Shown in pieces: positions 1 to 7,756 of a DNA stretch of 64,000 bases. The position numbers and the translations under genes are program-made. Numbering within the stretch: the stretch's first letter is position 1; every line of letters begins with the position of its first letter. This DNA is from Moanibacter sp965226025. GTDB taxonomy: Bacteria; Verrucomicrobiota; Verrucomicrobiia; Opitutales; UBA2987. The notes under the pieces were generated by a model. The model saw only the letters and a list, made by a program, of their open reading frames with translations. It was not told the DNA's origin and searched no databases. Where the stretch lies: positions 1,612,001 through 1,676,000 of the forward strand of contig CBDDCD010000001.1 of the NCBI GenBank assembly GCA_965226025.1. Reading direction: 5' to 3'.

Positions 1-92
1 CGCGGATCGACTCCGGTCTCCACTCCCGAATCGCGAGGAAAAAGGACAATCAATCCCATGCCGACCAGGGTTCCAAGAAAGAATAAAGACAC
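1..92 (-). CDS. Partial N-terminus of a possible membrane protein, cut by the window edge
   Basis: A reading frame on the minus strand starts with GTG at 92-90 and stays open to the window edge. It encodes a hydrophobic stretch of about 17 residues (FFLGTLVGMGLIVLF) followed by a polar, acidic stretch, which would fit a signal anchor. It would follow the DUF-type membrane gene at 110-856 on the same strand. Only about 30 residues are visible, so neither the family nor the reality of the gene can be settled here. Confidence 0.3.
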   Translation of the reverse strand, partial: MSLFFLGTLVGMGLIVLFPRDSGVETGVDP

Positions 93-109
93 ACTTTCTG
101 TCAATCGAT

Positions 110-856
110 TCAAGCTTGTTGCGGAGCATACCGCCGCTTAGCCAAGTGAATGGCCGGCAGGCCGATCAGGGTGGGCAGGAGCCAAGGCAGAAGTGCCAGC
201 GGTCCCGCAAGGTGCAGCTCAAGCACGCGACTGAAGATGGTGACCAAGGCCGCCGTGTGAAAGGCAATGCCACAGCCGATCATGGCTTCCAAATGCTTGT
301 GTAGCCACGGAACCCTTTCCGGATTCCGCAGGTAGCGCCGTACTTGTTGGTGGTCCAGCAAGGTGAGGACAGCGAGCACAAGCAAGATCATATGTCTTCC
401 CTGAAACGAGGCGGTCGTCACCAGGTAAACGCACCAAGCCAAGAGGCCCAACGAGGCGGAGAGTTGAATCCCCAGGGAAAGATGTAGAGGCAGATTGGCC
501 ATCGGTCGGCCGCTGTCCTTGATGCGCAGCACTCGCGGTCCCAGCACCGCGCCCGCGAGGGCCATAGCAGCCAGGAGGCTCAAGATGCCGGTAAAGAAAC
601 GAAGTTGTTTAGCCGCGCCCGCGGTTAGCTCAGGCTGTTCTAGAAAACTGGCGGGATGCGCCCAGGCCCAGGCCCAGGCGCAGGAAATCAACGCGCTGAT
701 GCTGACAACGTAGACCGAACAGACAAACCATTGGCCGATTTTTCGATGCGATGGGCTGCCCTTCCGGGCAAACACCGGAATCCAGAATAGAATCAGTCCG
801 ATGCTGCCCACCGAAATGTGAACGGAGCGCAGCGCCTGATGCAGCGTGTCAATCAT
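110..856 (-). CDS. Predicted multi-pass membrane protein (DUF2306-like)
   Basis: 248 residues with about seven hydrophobic segments separated by short loops, consistent with an integral inner-membrane protein. The H-x-K pattern near residues 36-40 (SHRKIGQW) and a late HKHLEAMIG stretch resemble DUF2306-type proteins of unknown function; this assignment is by general look only. The ATG overlaps the end of the PadR gene by 8 bp and has a good ribosome binding site (AGGAGG) inside that gene, so the two are almost certainly co-transcribed and translationally coupled. A short 6-bp repeat at about 660-685 encodes an Ala-Trp run. Its job is unknown; regulator-plus-membrane-protein pairs often respond to a small molecule. 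Confidence 0.7.
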   Translation of the reverse strand: MIDTLHQALRSVHISVGSIGLILFWIPVFARKGSPSHRKIGQWFVCSVYVVSISALISCAWAWAWAHPASFLEQPELTAGAAKQLRFFTGILSLLAAMALAGAVLGPRVLRIKDSGRPMANLPLHLSLGIQLSASLGLLAWCVYLVTTASFQGRHMILLVLAVLTLLDHQQVRRYLRNPERVPWLHKHLEAMIGCGIAFHTAALVTIFSRVLELHLAGPLALLPWLLPTLIGLPAIHLAKRRYAPQQA

Positions 857-1421
857 TTGGACCTCCTGAAGTCATCTGTTCTTCGATCATCTCCAGCGAC
901 TCGTTGCACCAGCTCACCTTGGCGGACAGCGAGCGCAGGCCCATGCGCAGAGCCAGGTATTCATGAAACTCGTTAGCAGACAGGGCGCCCGGATTCTCCG
1001 CATGCCGCTGCTCCAGCGGGGCGGCCGTATGTTTGAGGAGATTTAGCGTGTTCCCCAGCATGTCGCGCAGGGTCCGGAAGAAACGGGCGGTGTGCTCCAG
1101 ATCGTCGAGTTCGCCAAGGGAGATCAACTGGCCGAGGTAGGCAAAGCGTTCCTTGCCGACTATCGGATCGGACCGGATCCAGGCCAACAGCTCCCGCTTC
1201 CCCTTTGCGGTGCGCGTGTAAACTCGGCGCTGCGGCCCGGAAGGGGACGGCTCCCGGCGACTGCGCAGCCACCCCGCTTTCTCCATCCGGTCCAGCGTCG
1301 GGTAAATCTGATTCAGGTTCGCGGACCAGAAATGCCGCTCCCCTTCATTGAACTCCCGCTGCAGATCATACCCGCTCGCCGGTTCCCGCAGCATGCCCAG
1401 TAAAATGTGTCTCAGACTCAT
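849..1421 (-). CDS. PadR-family transcriptional regulator
   Basis: 190 residues. The first ~85 form the typical PadR winged helix: a start like SLRHILLGMLREPASGYDL, the LNQIYPTLDRMEKAGWL recognition region, and a wing ending VYTRTAKGKRELLAWI. The remainder matches the C-terminal helical dimerisation region (Vir_act_alpha_C type). PadR proteins are usually local repressors released by small molecules. The gene is first in a two-gene unit with the membrane protein downstream, and a 24-bp perfect palindrome lies 10 bp in front of its start codon, which fits autoregulation. Family call is secure; the inducer is unknown. Confidence 0.9.
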   Translation of the reverse strand: MSLRHILLGMLREPASGYDLQREFNEGERHFWSANLNQIYPTLDRMEKAGWLRSRREPSPSGPQRRVYTRTAKGKRELLAWIRSDPIVGKERFAYLGQLISLGELDDLEHTARFFRTLRDMLGNTLNLLKHTAAPLEQRHAENPGALSANEFHEYLALRMGLRSLSAKVSWCNESLEMIEEQMTSGGPND

Positions 1422-1430
1422 CGTTCTCTT

Positions 1431-1454
1431 AGCTATATCAATACTGATATAGCT
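1431..1454. promoter_or_regulatory. Probable PadR operator
   Basis: Perfect inverted repeat with 10-bp arms (AGCTATATCA / TGATATAGCT) and a 4-bp spacer, ending 10 bp upstream of the PadR start codon. A partial further copy (GATATAG) follows about 20 bp on. Position and symmetry fit an autoregulatory operator for a dimeric winged-helix repressor. Confidence 0.7.
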
Positions 1455-1621
1455 GCTATGTCAAGAACGATATAGTCGATTTCCAACGATCCGAATCCAC
1501 CAGCTTGAGACGGGATTCTCCGGAAGGTTTGCAGGGGCGGCGAAGGGCTTATTCTTCAAGCCTCTTGATCTCAGTCACATCACGGACAGGAAATCGGAAC
1601 GACGGAAAGACGACAATCCCT

Positions 1622-2182
1622 TTACCGGAGTTCTTCCCAGGGCAAGACACTGCCAACGCCTGCCTTCGGCAAACAATCTCCAGGAAGTCGGTCCATGAAT
1701 AGTAACAGATTACTCCCTTCCCCGCGCGCACTCGGTACGATAAGTCCATCAAACTCTAGAAAGTGCGCCGCCGACCCGATTGCCTGTGTGCTTGGGTAGA
1801 CATTCTTCTTCACCTGAGAATAGTCCGAGATCGAATAGTGGGCTGCATCGACACCCAATGGAGTCAGTTCTTCCACATCGAGGAATTTCAGAGTTCGCTT
1901 GGTCACAACCTCCAGCTCGTATAAAAGCAAACTCACTTTACTGGGGAAAATGGGTTGGCGACTCAGGTGATATTTAACCTCCGCGATCGCCGTTCCGGAA
2001 TCGATACTCGTGTAAAGAACCGGAAATTGCCCATCATCCCAACGGCCTCCGCTTCCTGTCAATCGAGCTTGAATTGGATCTCGTCTTTCAGGAACGATAC
2101 GGAAAGAACTGCCCGTAAATGGTTTTGGCTCCAACTGCTCAAGCGCATCCAGAAGTTCGCTGTCATGAATGCGCCCGCGCAT
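1622..2182 (-). CDS. RES-domain toxin (NAD-degrading type)
   Basis: 186 residues matching the RES fold: an early arginine in FRIVPER, the GRWDDGQFPVLYTS segment, and TAIAEVKYHL carrying the conserved Glu. RES toxins are related to ADP-ribosyltransferases and destroy NAD+ in the cytoplasm. It lies 12 bp downstream of an Xre/MbcA-like antitoxin gene on the same strand, the normal order for this type II toxin-antitoxin family. Length is slightly above the usual ~150-160 residues. The catalytic residues appear present, so it could be active; this is inference. Confidence 0.85.
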   Translation of the reverse strand: MRGRIHDSELLDALEQLEPKPFTGSSFRIVPERRDPIQARLTGSGGRWDDGQFPVLYTSIDSGTAIAEVKYHLSRQPIFPSKVSLLLYELEVVTKRTLKFLDVEELTPLGVDAAHYSISDYSQVKKNVYPSTQAIGSAAHFLEFDGLIVPSARGEGSNLLLFMDRLPGDCLPKAGVGSVLPWEELR

Positions 2183-2194
2183 ATTCTATATCTC

Positions 2195-2533
2195 TTAAAG
2201 ATACACTCCGGCATCCAGTTGCTCAATCACTTCCAAAACTTTTTCAGTTTGACCCAGTCTAATTAGCTCCATCGCTCTGGCCCCATCTAACATGGGATGC
2301 TTGGAATATAGCCAAAGTCGCGTTTCCTCGGGAGTGTAAAGGTCGGAAAGCCGGTCTACGACATAGCGCAAATCGGAAATAAACAACTGCATCTTAGGAT
2401 GAGGAAAGGCTTTCCCTTTTCCCCAGCGCGAAACCGTGGCCGGCGAGACTTCAGCAAAATTTGCGACGTCGGCTCCTTTCAATCCCCCTTGCTTTCGCAG
2501 ATCACCAAGAATTTTAATCACCGCTCCCGCCAT
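2195..2533 (-). CDS. Xre/MbcA/ParS-type antitoxin
   Basis: 112 residues from the ATG at 2533, which has an AAGGTGA ribosome binding site 5 nt upstream; a GTG at 2542 is an alternative start that would overlap the preceding gene by 4 bp. The first half has a helix-turn-helix (LKGADVANFAEVSPATVSRW), the second half the C-terminal toxin-binding region including MLDGARAMELIRLGQ. The partner RES toxin is directly downstream. Antitoxins of this type neutralise the toxin and usually repress their own operon. It is third from the promoter-proximal end only if the upstream barrel-like gene is part of the operon. Confidence 0.85.
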   Translation of the reverse strand: MAGAVIKILGDLRKQGGLKGADVANFAEVSPATVSRWGKGKAFPHPKMQLFISDLRYVVDRLSDLYTPEETRLWLYSKHPMLDGARAMELIRLGQTEKVLEVIEQLDAGVYL

Positions 2534-2538
2534 AGTAA

Positions 2539-3843
2539 TCACCTTGCCCTTTCTATTTCATGAACACCCGTGGTCTTCCATGAAGGGCTTGGAGATCGGT
2601 CTTCAATCGGAAGCGTCGCATGCAAATCTTCGAGTACCCGCCTCATGTCGTCCAACCGATGGGCATTCTTTGTTAGTTTCCTCGAGAGCTTCTCATCCTT
2701 CACGCCTAGACGGGCAGCTTGCCGAGCTTTGCGCTCCGCGGGTTCCAGATGCGTCCGCACAAAGTGCTCCGCTCGACGCGTCTCCGGAGTCTTCGACAAA
2801 TCTGCAATCTGGCGTCCGCGCTGAATTATGAAGTGCTCATTCGGGCGCTCCAGAAAATCGTCCAAGCCCTTAGCGCAACATGAACGGTCGATGCACCCCA
2901 GCAAACTCTTCGCGCCTCGTACTTCCAACAAAGTACGGGCTACATTCGCATCTACGAACTGGTCGATTGCGTTGAGGTATACCCGCCGCTTCGAACCTCC
3001 TCCCTTCGATCTCGGTTTCCACCAGCTATATGTGTTGAATCGCTCCTTCTGGGCGATCCCATGAGCGATACCTCCGCAAGCACCAAAAGCTGCAATACCG
3101 AGGCCCACAAGCCCTCCAACGCAATCCCCAACAACAGGTTTCTCTAATTCGTGAAATGCGCGCGCGTAACTGATATATTTGCGGAGTCCTTGTGGACTTT
3201 GATCAGACCCAAATCCGTCGATTCTCAGCCACAGGCTTCCGAATGGAAGCTGCTTCAACTTTTGCAAAAGTGCTGTTCGTGTCGCCGCATCGCGGAAAAA
3301 TCGATAGGGGAGCATCAACGGATAGTCCAAAGCGATCTTCTTCCCGCCCCCTGAATCAAGTGCAGTCCTCAGCTCCTCGCAAAGTCGCAGATCCACAGGC
3401 AGAAACTCATCGAGCGCTCCTTCGCGCAAAACATGACAAGGCGCAAGCACGACACCGACCTGATTCTCTACTGCATAATCCGCCAACTTTGCACAATACT
3501 GCTGTCTGTTCTCTTTCCCAAAATCACTTGGGACCCAAGGACGATCGGCCTTAGCCCAAGGAAGTTTCTCTGAAGGCCGATGGCCCGAAGAAGCCAACTC
3601 GGCAGAGTTCGAGTCAAGTATGATCCCAGTTCCATCCGCCTGCATCGTCCGAACCACTTCGAGTTGCCGCTCCAAGTGCGCTGCATCGACGACCATCATA
3701 TCTAGAAGGATTCGGCCAGCGGCATGAGTCTTTTCCAACCAGGTATGCTGATTATGCCCCAGGCGGATAACATGTCGTACTCGCTCAGGAGGGGGAAACA
3801 TTTGAACAACATTCGAATCACTGTCGTAGTTGTGATATTCCAT
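2539..3843 (-). CDS. Unassigned protein upstream of the RES/Xre pair, possible TIM-barrel
   Basis: 434 residues from the ATG at 3843 (an ATG at 3861 lies inside an inverted repeat, so the inner start is preferred). I do not recognise a family. The first ~270 residues alternate hydrophobic strands and helices (GRILLDMMVV, GTGIILDSN, VGVVLAPC, KIALDYPLML, SLWLRIDGFG, then a Gly-rich stretch with VGLGIAAFGACGGIAHG), which suggests a beta/alpha barrel. A Cys-rich patch follows (CIDRSCC near residue 328), then a basic helical tail. Its stop codon lies 5 bp before the antitoxin ATG, so the three genes look like one operon. Function unknown; a role with the toxin system is inference from spacing. 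Confidence 0.7.
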   Translation of the reverse strand: MEYHNYDSDSNVVQMFPPPERVRHVIRLGHNQHTWLEKTHAAGRILLDMMVVDAAHLERQLEVVRTMQADGTGIILDSNSAELASSGHRPSEKLPWAKADRPWVPSDFGKENRQQYCAKLADYAVENQVGVVLAPCHVLREGALDEFLPVDLRLCEELRTALDSGGGKKIALDYPLMLPYRFFRDAATRTALLQKLKQLPFGSLWLRIDGFGSDQSPQGLRKYISYARAFHELEKPVVGDCVGGLVGLGIAAFGACGGIAHGIAQKERFNTYSWWKPRSKGGGSKRRVYLNAIDQFVDANVARTLLEVRGAKSLLGCIDRSCCAKGLDDFLERPNEHFIIQRGRQIADLSKTPETRRAEHFVRTHLEPAERKARQAARLGVKDEKLSRKLTKNAHRLDDMRRVLEDLHATLPIEDRSPSPSWKTTGVHEIERAR

Positions 3844-3862
3844 AATGCATAAAAATTGCATT
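3844..3862. promoter_or_regulatory. Inverted repeat at the head of the three-gene toxin operon
   Basis: AATGCA and TGCATT arms separated by a 7-bp A/T spacer, directly upstream of the preferred start of the barrel-like gene, within A/T-rich DNA. It could be the operator of the downstream Xre-type protein. Confidence 0.4.
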
Positions 3863-3945
3863 TATATTTCATAAAAGTCAAGTGACGAAATACAAAACGC
3901 TATTTTGCCGGCACAGGTAGCCGTAATTTCGCCCGGAAGAAAACA

Positions 3946-3995
3946 CGACGGAGCAATGCTCGGGTCAGGAGTGGCCCTTTTAACCGGACGAGACT
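3946..3995 (+). repeat. 50-bp hairpin element, copy 1 of 3
   Basis: Shares AGCAATG, then a GC-rich hairpin, then CTTTT(T)AA..GGACGA with copies at 28193 and 56710. This copy is the most diverged. The 3863-4206 stretch otherwise contains no convincing gene. Confidence 0.55.
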
Positions 3996-4206
3996 ATCGG
4001 GCTTCAGATCGATTCGTGGAAAGATTCGACCGGGTGAAGAAGGTCGAATTCCATTCGACCGGAGTGCACGACAGGAGGAGTTACTGAAAAGGCGCAAAGA
4101 CCAATTGCCGGCATTTCTTGCGCCTCTTGTACCTCTTTGTGGCTCCCCGTTCATTTCTATTCGATTTCTCCGTTCTCAGTGGTTGATCCTCTGCATCCCC
4201 GAATTT

Positions 4207-4914
4207 TTACCATCCACTGCTCTTCGGTTTTCCATCGAAGTTCAGTAAACAGCTGTTATCCTTGGCAGTCATACTCAAAATTGTCTCAGCCAAGCGCCCG
4301 GTCGATTCTTCAATAGAGAGGGCAGCTTCCGGCCCACCCATATCCGTACGCACCCATCCGGGACTCACGGCGGTTACGATAATTCCCTTTGGACCAAGTT
4401 CGAAGGCCAGTGTGCGGGTCAACATGTTGAGCGCGGCTTTGGAAGTGCCATAGCAGTAGTGCAGGGAATCTGACTTTTCGCCGATCAATCCGGCGCCGGA
4501 GGAGATATTGACGATCTTGGCATCAGCATGAGTGGGGATCAAAGGAAGCAACGCTTGCGTGATGCGAGCCACCCCCGTGACGTTGGTGCTGAATACCGAA
4601 TCCATGTTGTCCATACATACCTTGAGCAGTGGGGTATCTCGTTTCTCCAGGCTGATCCCGGCATTGTTAACCAGAATGTCGATCGAGACCTTCGATTTCA
4701 ATAGCGTCTCTTTTAAGTTCGCAACAGAGACAGGATCAGTGACATCTGCCTGGCATATGGTGAGATGTTCGGGATATCTCTCAGAATGCCGATGCAGTGC
4801 TTCCGCTGCCTCGGGCTTACGCGCCGTGCCAATGACATGGAAATCCTTAGATAGGAATTCCTTCGTAAGGCCGAGGCCAATTCCGCGATTCGCTCCTGTG
4901 ATTAGAACATTCAT
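4207..4914 (-). CDS. Short-chain dehydrogenase, C-factor/sniffer-like
   Basis: 235 residues of classical SDR type: cofactor loop TGANRGIGLGL at residues 6-16, NNAG at about 87, catalytic Ser in NISSGAGLIG, and the YGTSK pair with catalytic Tyr and Lys. The order and the spacing of LPLIPTHADAKIVNISS resemble C-factor-like SDRs that reduce carbonyl substrates with NAD(P)H. The C-terminus includes SIEESTGRLAETI and DNSCLLNFDGK, also usual for that subgroup. It stands alone on the minus strand. Family call is secure; substrate unknown. Confidence 0.85.
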   Translation of the reverse strand: MNVLITGANRGIGLGLTKEFLSKDFHVIGTARKPEAAEALHRHSERYPEHLTICQADVTDPVSVANLKETLLKSKVSIDILVNNAGISLEKRDTPLLKVCMDNMDSVFSTNVTGVARITQALLPLIPTHADAKIVNISSGAGLIGEKSDSLHYCYGTSKAALNMLTRTLAFELGPKGIIVTAVSPGWVRTDMGGPEAALSIEESTGRLAETILSMTAKDNSCLLNFDGKPKSSGW

Positions 4915-4970
4915 AACGATCTAGGATTCAGCAAACAGTCCCGAAACTCTCCCCTAAACAGCCGACATTG

Positions 4971-5053
4971 AGGTGGTCCGTGGCCTCCGGACGCGGAACG
5001 AGAGCGAAATTGCAACTAGCGCCTATGCCGCGCCCGGAGGTCACGGCCCACCC
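4971..5053. repeat. 83-bp inverted-repeat element, copy 1 of 2
   Basis: Imperfect 25-bp arms beginning GGTGGTCCGTGGCCTCCGG and ending CCCGGAGGTCACGGCCCACC around a ~33-bp centre. A second copy is at 16421-16503. It lies between the SDR and the broken kinase gene. Confidence 0.7.
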
Positions 5054-5070
5054 TTTCTCCCCTTTACCAA

Positions 5071-5739
5071 TCAAGATTGCTTTCCCGTAGAGTTCGCTGA
5101 AACAGGGGCTGGATTTGAGTCTACATAGTTCGGCACTCGAAGATCGAACGAATCCGGAGGACATACCTGGCCAAAATAGTAGGCCTCGAAATCATCCCAA
5201 ATTTGGTGCCATTTCTCAGTGAATTTGGCGTCATCGCGCAAAGCCGTTCGCCGGTGCCGTTCATGAACGGGTACCTCCAAGAGCACGGAGAAATCGATGA
5301 GGTCGGCGAGCGGCGGCGACGCCGAACACAATCCTGCCACCAAGATGACAGAGGCAGGGCAGGCAATTTTATAGTCTCTCTGCAAATCATAGGTGCCCCT
5401 GGCGTTCAGACCTGCTTCAAAATCAAAGGCCTGCCACCGGGCCGGCTGTTCTGCTATCAGGGGTATCAGTACATCGTTTCTCACACGTTTCCATTCAAAG
5501 ACTTGAGTGAGCCTCTCTTCAACACTATGTTTAGGTCACTCCGCTTCTGGCACACATGTGGTAAAGAAGTCGTCCAGGTCGATCAGGACGGCACTGGTTC
5601 GTTGCTGAATCATTTTGGATACGGTCGACTTGCCGGCGCCGCTGCCGCCATCAATCGCACAGACAAGCGGACACTCATATTTTTCACACCGTCTGCGGAT
5701 CTCCGCGACGATGACGTCAGCTGCCTCGTGCGCTGTCAT
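5071..5739 (-). pseudogene. Uridine-kinase-like P-loop protein broken by an in-frame TGA
   Basis: The gene starts at 5739 with a P-loop AIDGGSGAGKSTVSKMI (about residues 28-44) and the VLIDLDDFF segment, as in uridine kinase-like proteins. After PEAE it meets TGA at 5538-5536. The same frame then continues without another stop as HSVEERLTQVFEWKRVRNDVL to 5071, including QPARWQAFDFEAG, which fits the rest of the family. Homologues usually carry Trp at the interrupted position (AEW), so a single TGG-to-TGA change explains the break. Whole length would be about 222 residues. TGA is a normal stop in other genes here, so recoding is unlikely. Either a recent pseudogene or a sequence error. Confidence 0.75.
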
Positions 5740-5789
5740 TCTTCAAGCCCTAATTGTCCCGTAGCGCAGCCAAGCCACAACCAGATCGA

Positions 5790-5915
5790 AGAGGGAATTC
5801 CCAACGGATTCGAGAAGGCAACGGATCGAAACATAATACGACATTGAATTAGATATTGCTCCAATGGGCGTTGGATGTTGTGAATCTCAGGCCGTTCCAC
5901 TCCAAAACGCGTACT
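5790..5915. repeat. Direct repeat flanking the GNAT gene, copy 1
   Basis: Contains CCCAACGGATT, GCAACGGAT, CGACATTGA and GTTCCACTCCAAAACGCGT in the same order as 6711-6925. It sits between the broken kinase gene and the 3' end of the GNAT gene. No gene is seen in 5740-6074. Confidence 0.65.
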
Positions 5916-6074
5916 AACACTCGAATTCTGATGGATTGATCGGACTAATTTCCTTTAATCGCCCGCTGCCAGGTTTCTTCATCGGAATATATGATCCTGT
6001 AACAGCCGCCGGCCACAAACTCAGTTACCGCTTAGTAAACATCATGGTGCCGATGGTTAGGATCCGGTTGCCGC

Positions 6075-6716
6075 TCATCCAAAGATTTCATCAAATTCAG
6101 CTTTCATCGTGTATTCCAGTCCATCTCGGGGATCATGCCGCTCAGCGATTTTCCTGAATTTCATCGCTTCGGCCATCCTCATCGATGGATGGTTGTCCGG
6201 ACTAACGGATAGGAAGAAAGTGTTCACCCCGTGGACTCCGTGAGCCCATTCCATCATAGCCAGGGCACTCTCCTTGGCGTACCCATTTCGTCGGAATTCC
6301 GGTTCGATCGTGTATCCGAGTTCCACCGCGAAGTTTGAGTGTTCCAGCAAATCCGGATCCGGGACTTTATGATGGAAGCTGATATACCCGACCATTCTAT
6401 TTTCGTCCTTCGTCACAACAGCTCGGTACATCCACGGATGCTGCTCCTGGTCGTCCTCAATCATTTTCAGCCTCCTTGGAGCTTGGAATTTAAGAGACAA
6501 CGAGCAAGCGTCGGGGACGATGAATCCCCCGATCTTCTGCGCGGCTGCGTATTCGCGCCCAATCATGAAACGTAGAAATTCGACGCTCATGGAAATGAGG
6601 TGAAGGCGTTCGGTTTCAATAGGAGAGATTTTTATAAAGAGTCCTAAAGCAGTATATCCGCAATCCCTCGGGGCGGGAAAATGACGGCAACGAATGGGGA
6701 AGGGAGGTATGCCCAA
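6075..6716 (-). CDS. GNAT N-acetyltransferase (RimJ/RimL type)
   Basis: Up to 213 residues. Recognisable GNAT features are the opening PIETERLHL, the MVGYISFHHK strand, the AVELGYTIEPEFRRNGYAKE acetyl-CoA-binding region with the R-x-x-G-Y-A loop, and the closing NHPSMRMAEAMKFRKI. Such enzymes acetylate amines using acetyl-CoA; the substrate cannot be named. The first ~27 residues have no match to the family and their coding lies partly in a duplicated intergenic sequence, so the true start is probably downstream of 6716, near the FIKISPIETERL segment. The gene is bracketed by two direct repeats (5790 and 6711). Confidence 0.8.
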   Translation of the reverse strand: MGIPPFPIRCRHFPAPRDCGYTALGLFIKISPIETERLHLISMSVEFLRFMIGREYAAAQKIGGFIVPDACSLSLKFQAPRRLKMIEDDQEQHPWMYRAVVTKDENRMVGYISFHHKVPDPDLLEHSNFAVELGYTIEPEFRRNGYAKESALAMMEWAHGVHGVNTFFLSVSPDNHPSMRMAEAMKFRKIAERHDPRDGLEYTMKAEFDEIFG

Positions 6717-6925
6717 CGGATTAAGAAAGCAACGGATAGGGAAAGATGAATGTTTGGGACAAGGTTCGAGACGAGGTTTGCTTCGCTGAGTTCTGGACGG
6801 GTGTTTACAGTGAGGACATATTTGATCGAATTAGGAAGGAATCTCGAAACACCCTGGTAACCTTGTCTCGAACCTTGTCTATCGCACGACATTGAGTACC
6901 AGCATGTTCCACTCCAAAACGCGTT
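6711..6925. repeat. Direct repeat flanking the GNAT gene, copy 2, interrupted by a 125-bp element
   Basis: Same ordered blocks as 5790-5915 (CCCAACGGATT, GCAACGGAT, CGACATTGA, GTTCCACTCCAAAACGCGT), but split by the element at 6756-6880. Confidence 0.65.
6756..6880. repeat. ~135-bp GACAAGG element, copy 1 of 4
   Basis: Ends are inverted copies of GACAAGGTTCGAGAC. The centre shares GAGTTCTG, GTGAGGACATAT and TCGAATTA (reverse orientation) with copies at 23288, 32207 and 37537. It interrupts a duplicated sequence, which marks it as an insertion. Confidence 0.75.
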
Positions 6926-6970
6926 AAGAAAACCAGGTTCAGACCTCACTATCTTGCCCCTTTAAAGGAG

Positions 6971-7756
6971 CTATGCAATCGCAAGTTTAAATCTCGATTT
7001 ATAGCCGAGTTGGAAGGTAATGGTTCGGCCCGAGCGGTCGGGCATCAGGAGCGGGTTCTGGTTGAGAGTCTGGAGGTACTCAATCACGACTTGCTGCAAA
7101 TGAGGGGAATAGTTTGCGGTTGGGAATAGATGCGCTTCGACGGTTGCGCCCCTCTCTATGAGGGCGCCGTCGCAGTGAGTCAGATTGCGAAACAGATCGT
7201 GGTCGTCACGATAGTTGTCGTAGCCTTCTTTAAAGGGTTCAAACTGCTTGTAGAAACTATTGCGGGCGAGGATTTTCAAGGCATCCATGATGGATTTGTT
7301 GGAGGTGTCCAGGCGGACATAGTTCTGCTCAATGAGTCGCTCCAGGCGCGAGCATTCGGTCTCGATTTGCTCCCCTTCGAGTTGGAGGGCATTGAGCTTG
7401 TGATCGAGGCGAGCGATCATGGCGCTCCTTGAGGTGCTTTGGCCCGGATGGGCATGTTCGGCCAGGAGCAGTCTTTTCAATGCTTCGGTGGATTGGGTTT
7501 TCTGCTTCAGGAGTGCTTTAGCGGCACCGCTTTTCTCCTGCCTATCCTCAAGGTGTTGGGCTAAGCGCTGGTAGTGGATGGTGCGATAAGAGGTGATCTG
7601 ATTAATCCCAAAGTACTTATCGAGGTATTTGAAATCATTCTCCTGAATCCAGCGACTGAACATCCCTTTGAGGACTGCTTCATCGGGGGCTTTTGGGTCG
7701 GTCCCTAAGATGCTCACCGTAATGGTTTGATTTCTGGGATTGGTCGCTTCCACCAC
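6971..7756 (-). CDS. Transposase C-terminal part (second frame)
   Basis: 261 residues from a GTG at 7756, but the same frame is open upstream to about 7900 and there encodes sequence that looks native (GFQGQPLQRIDGQLRLLRPR, then WKKNPHLTQWVVEATNP). It therefore probably is the second half of the protein encoded at 7714-9189, joined by a -1 shift at the A-run at 7901-7897. It ends with a long helical region and a short C-terminal domain. I know similar unclassified transposases from PVC genomes but cannot name an IS family. Confidence 0.6.
   Translation of the reverse strand: MVEATNPRNQTITVSILGTDPKAPDEAVLKGMFSRWIQENDFKYLDKYFGINQITSYRTIHYQRLAQHLEDRQEKSGAAKALLKQKTQSTEALKRLLLAEHAHPGQSTSRSAMIARLDHKLNALQLEGEQIETECSRLERLIEQNYVRLDTSNKSIMDALKILARNSFYKQFEPFKEGYDNYRDDHDLFRNLTHCDGALIERGATVEAHLFPTANYSPHLQQVVIEYLQTLNQNPLLMPDRSGRTITFQLGYKSRFKLAIA

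Noticed and set aside
3900..4154. 84-residue minus ORF in the gap beside the toxin operon
   Set aside because: Arg-rich, no family likeness, and overlaps the 50-bp dispersed element.
5536..5538. TGA read as Trp (alternative code)
   Set aside because: Other intact genes here end in TGA (for example phnC-like, AGCS, bcp), and another gene is broken by TAA.
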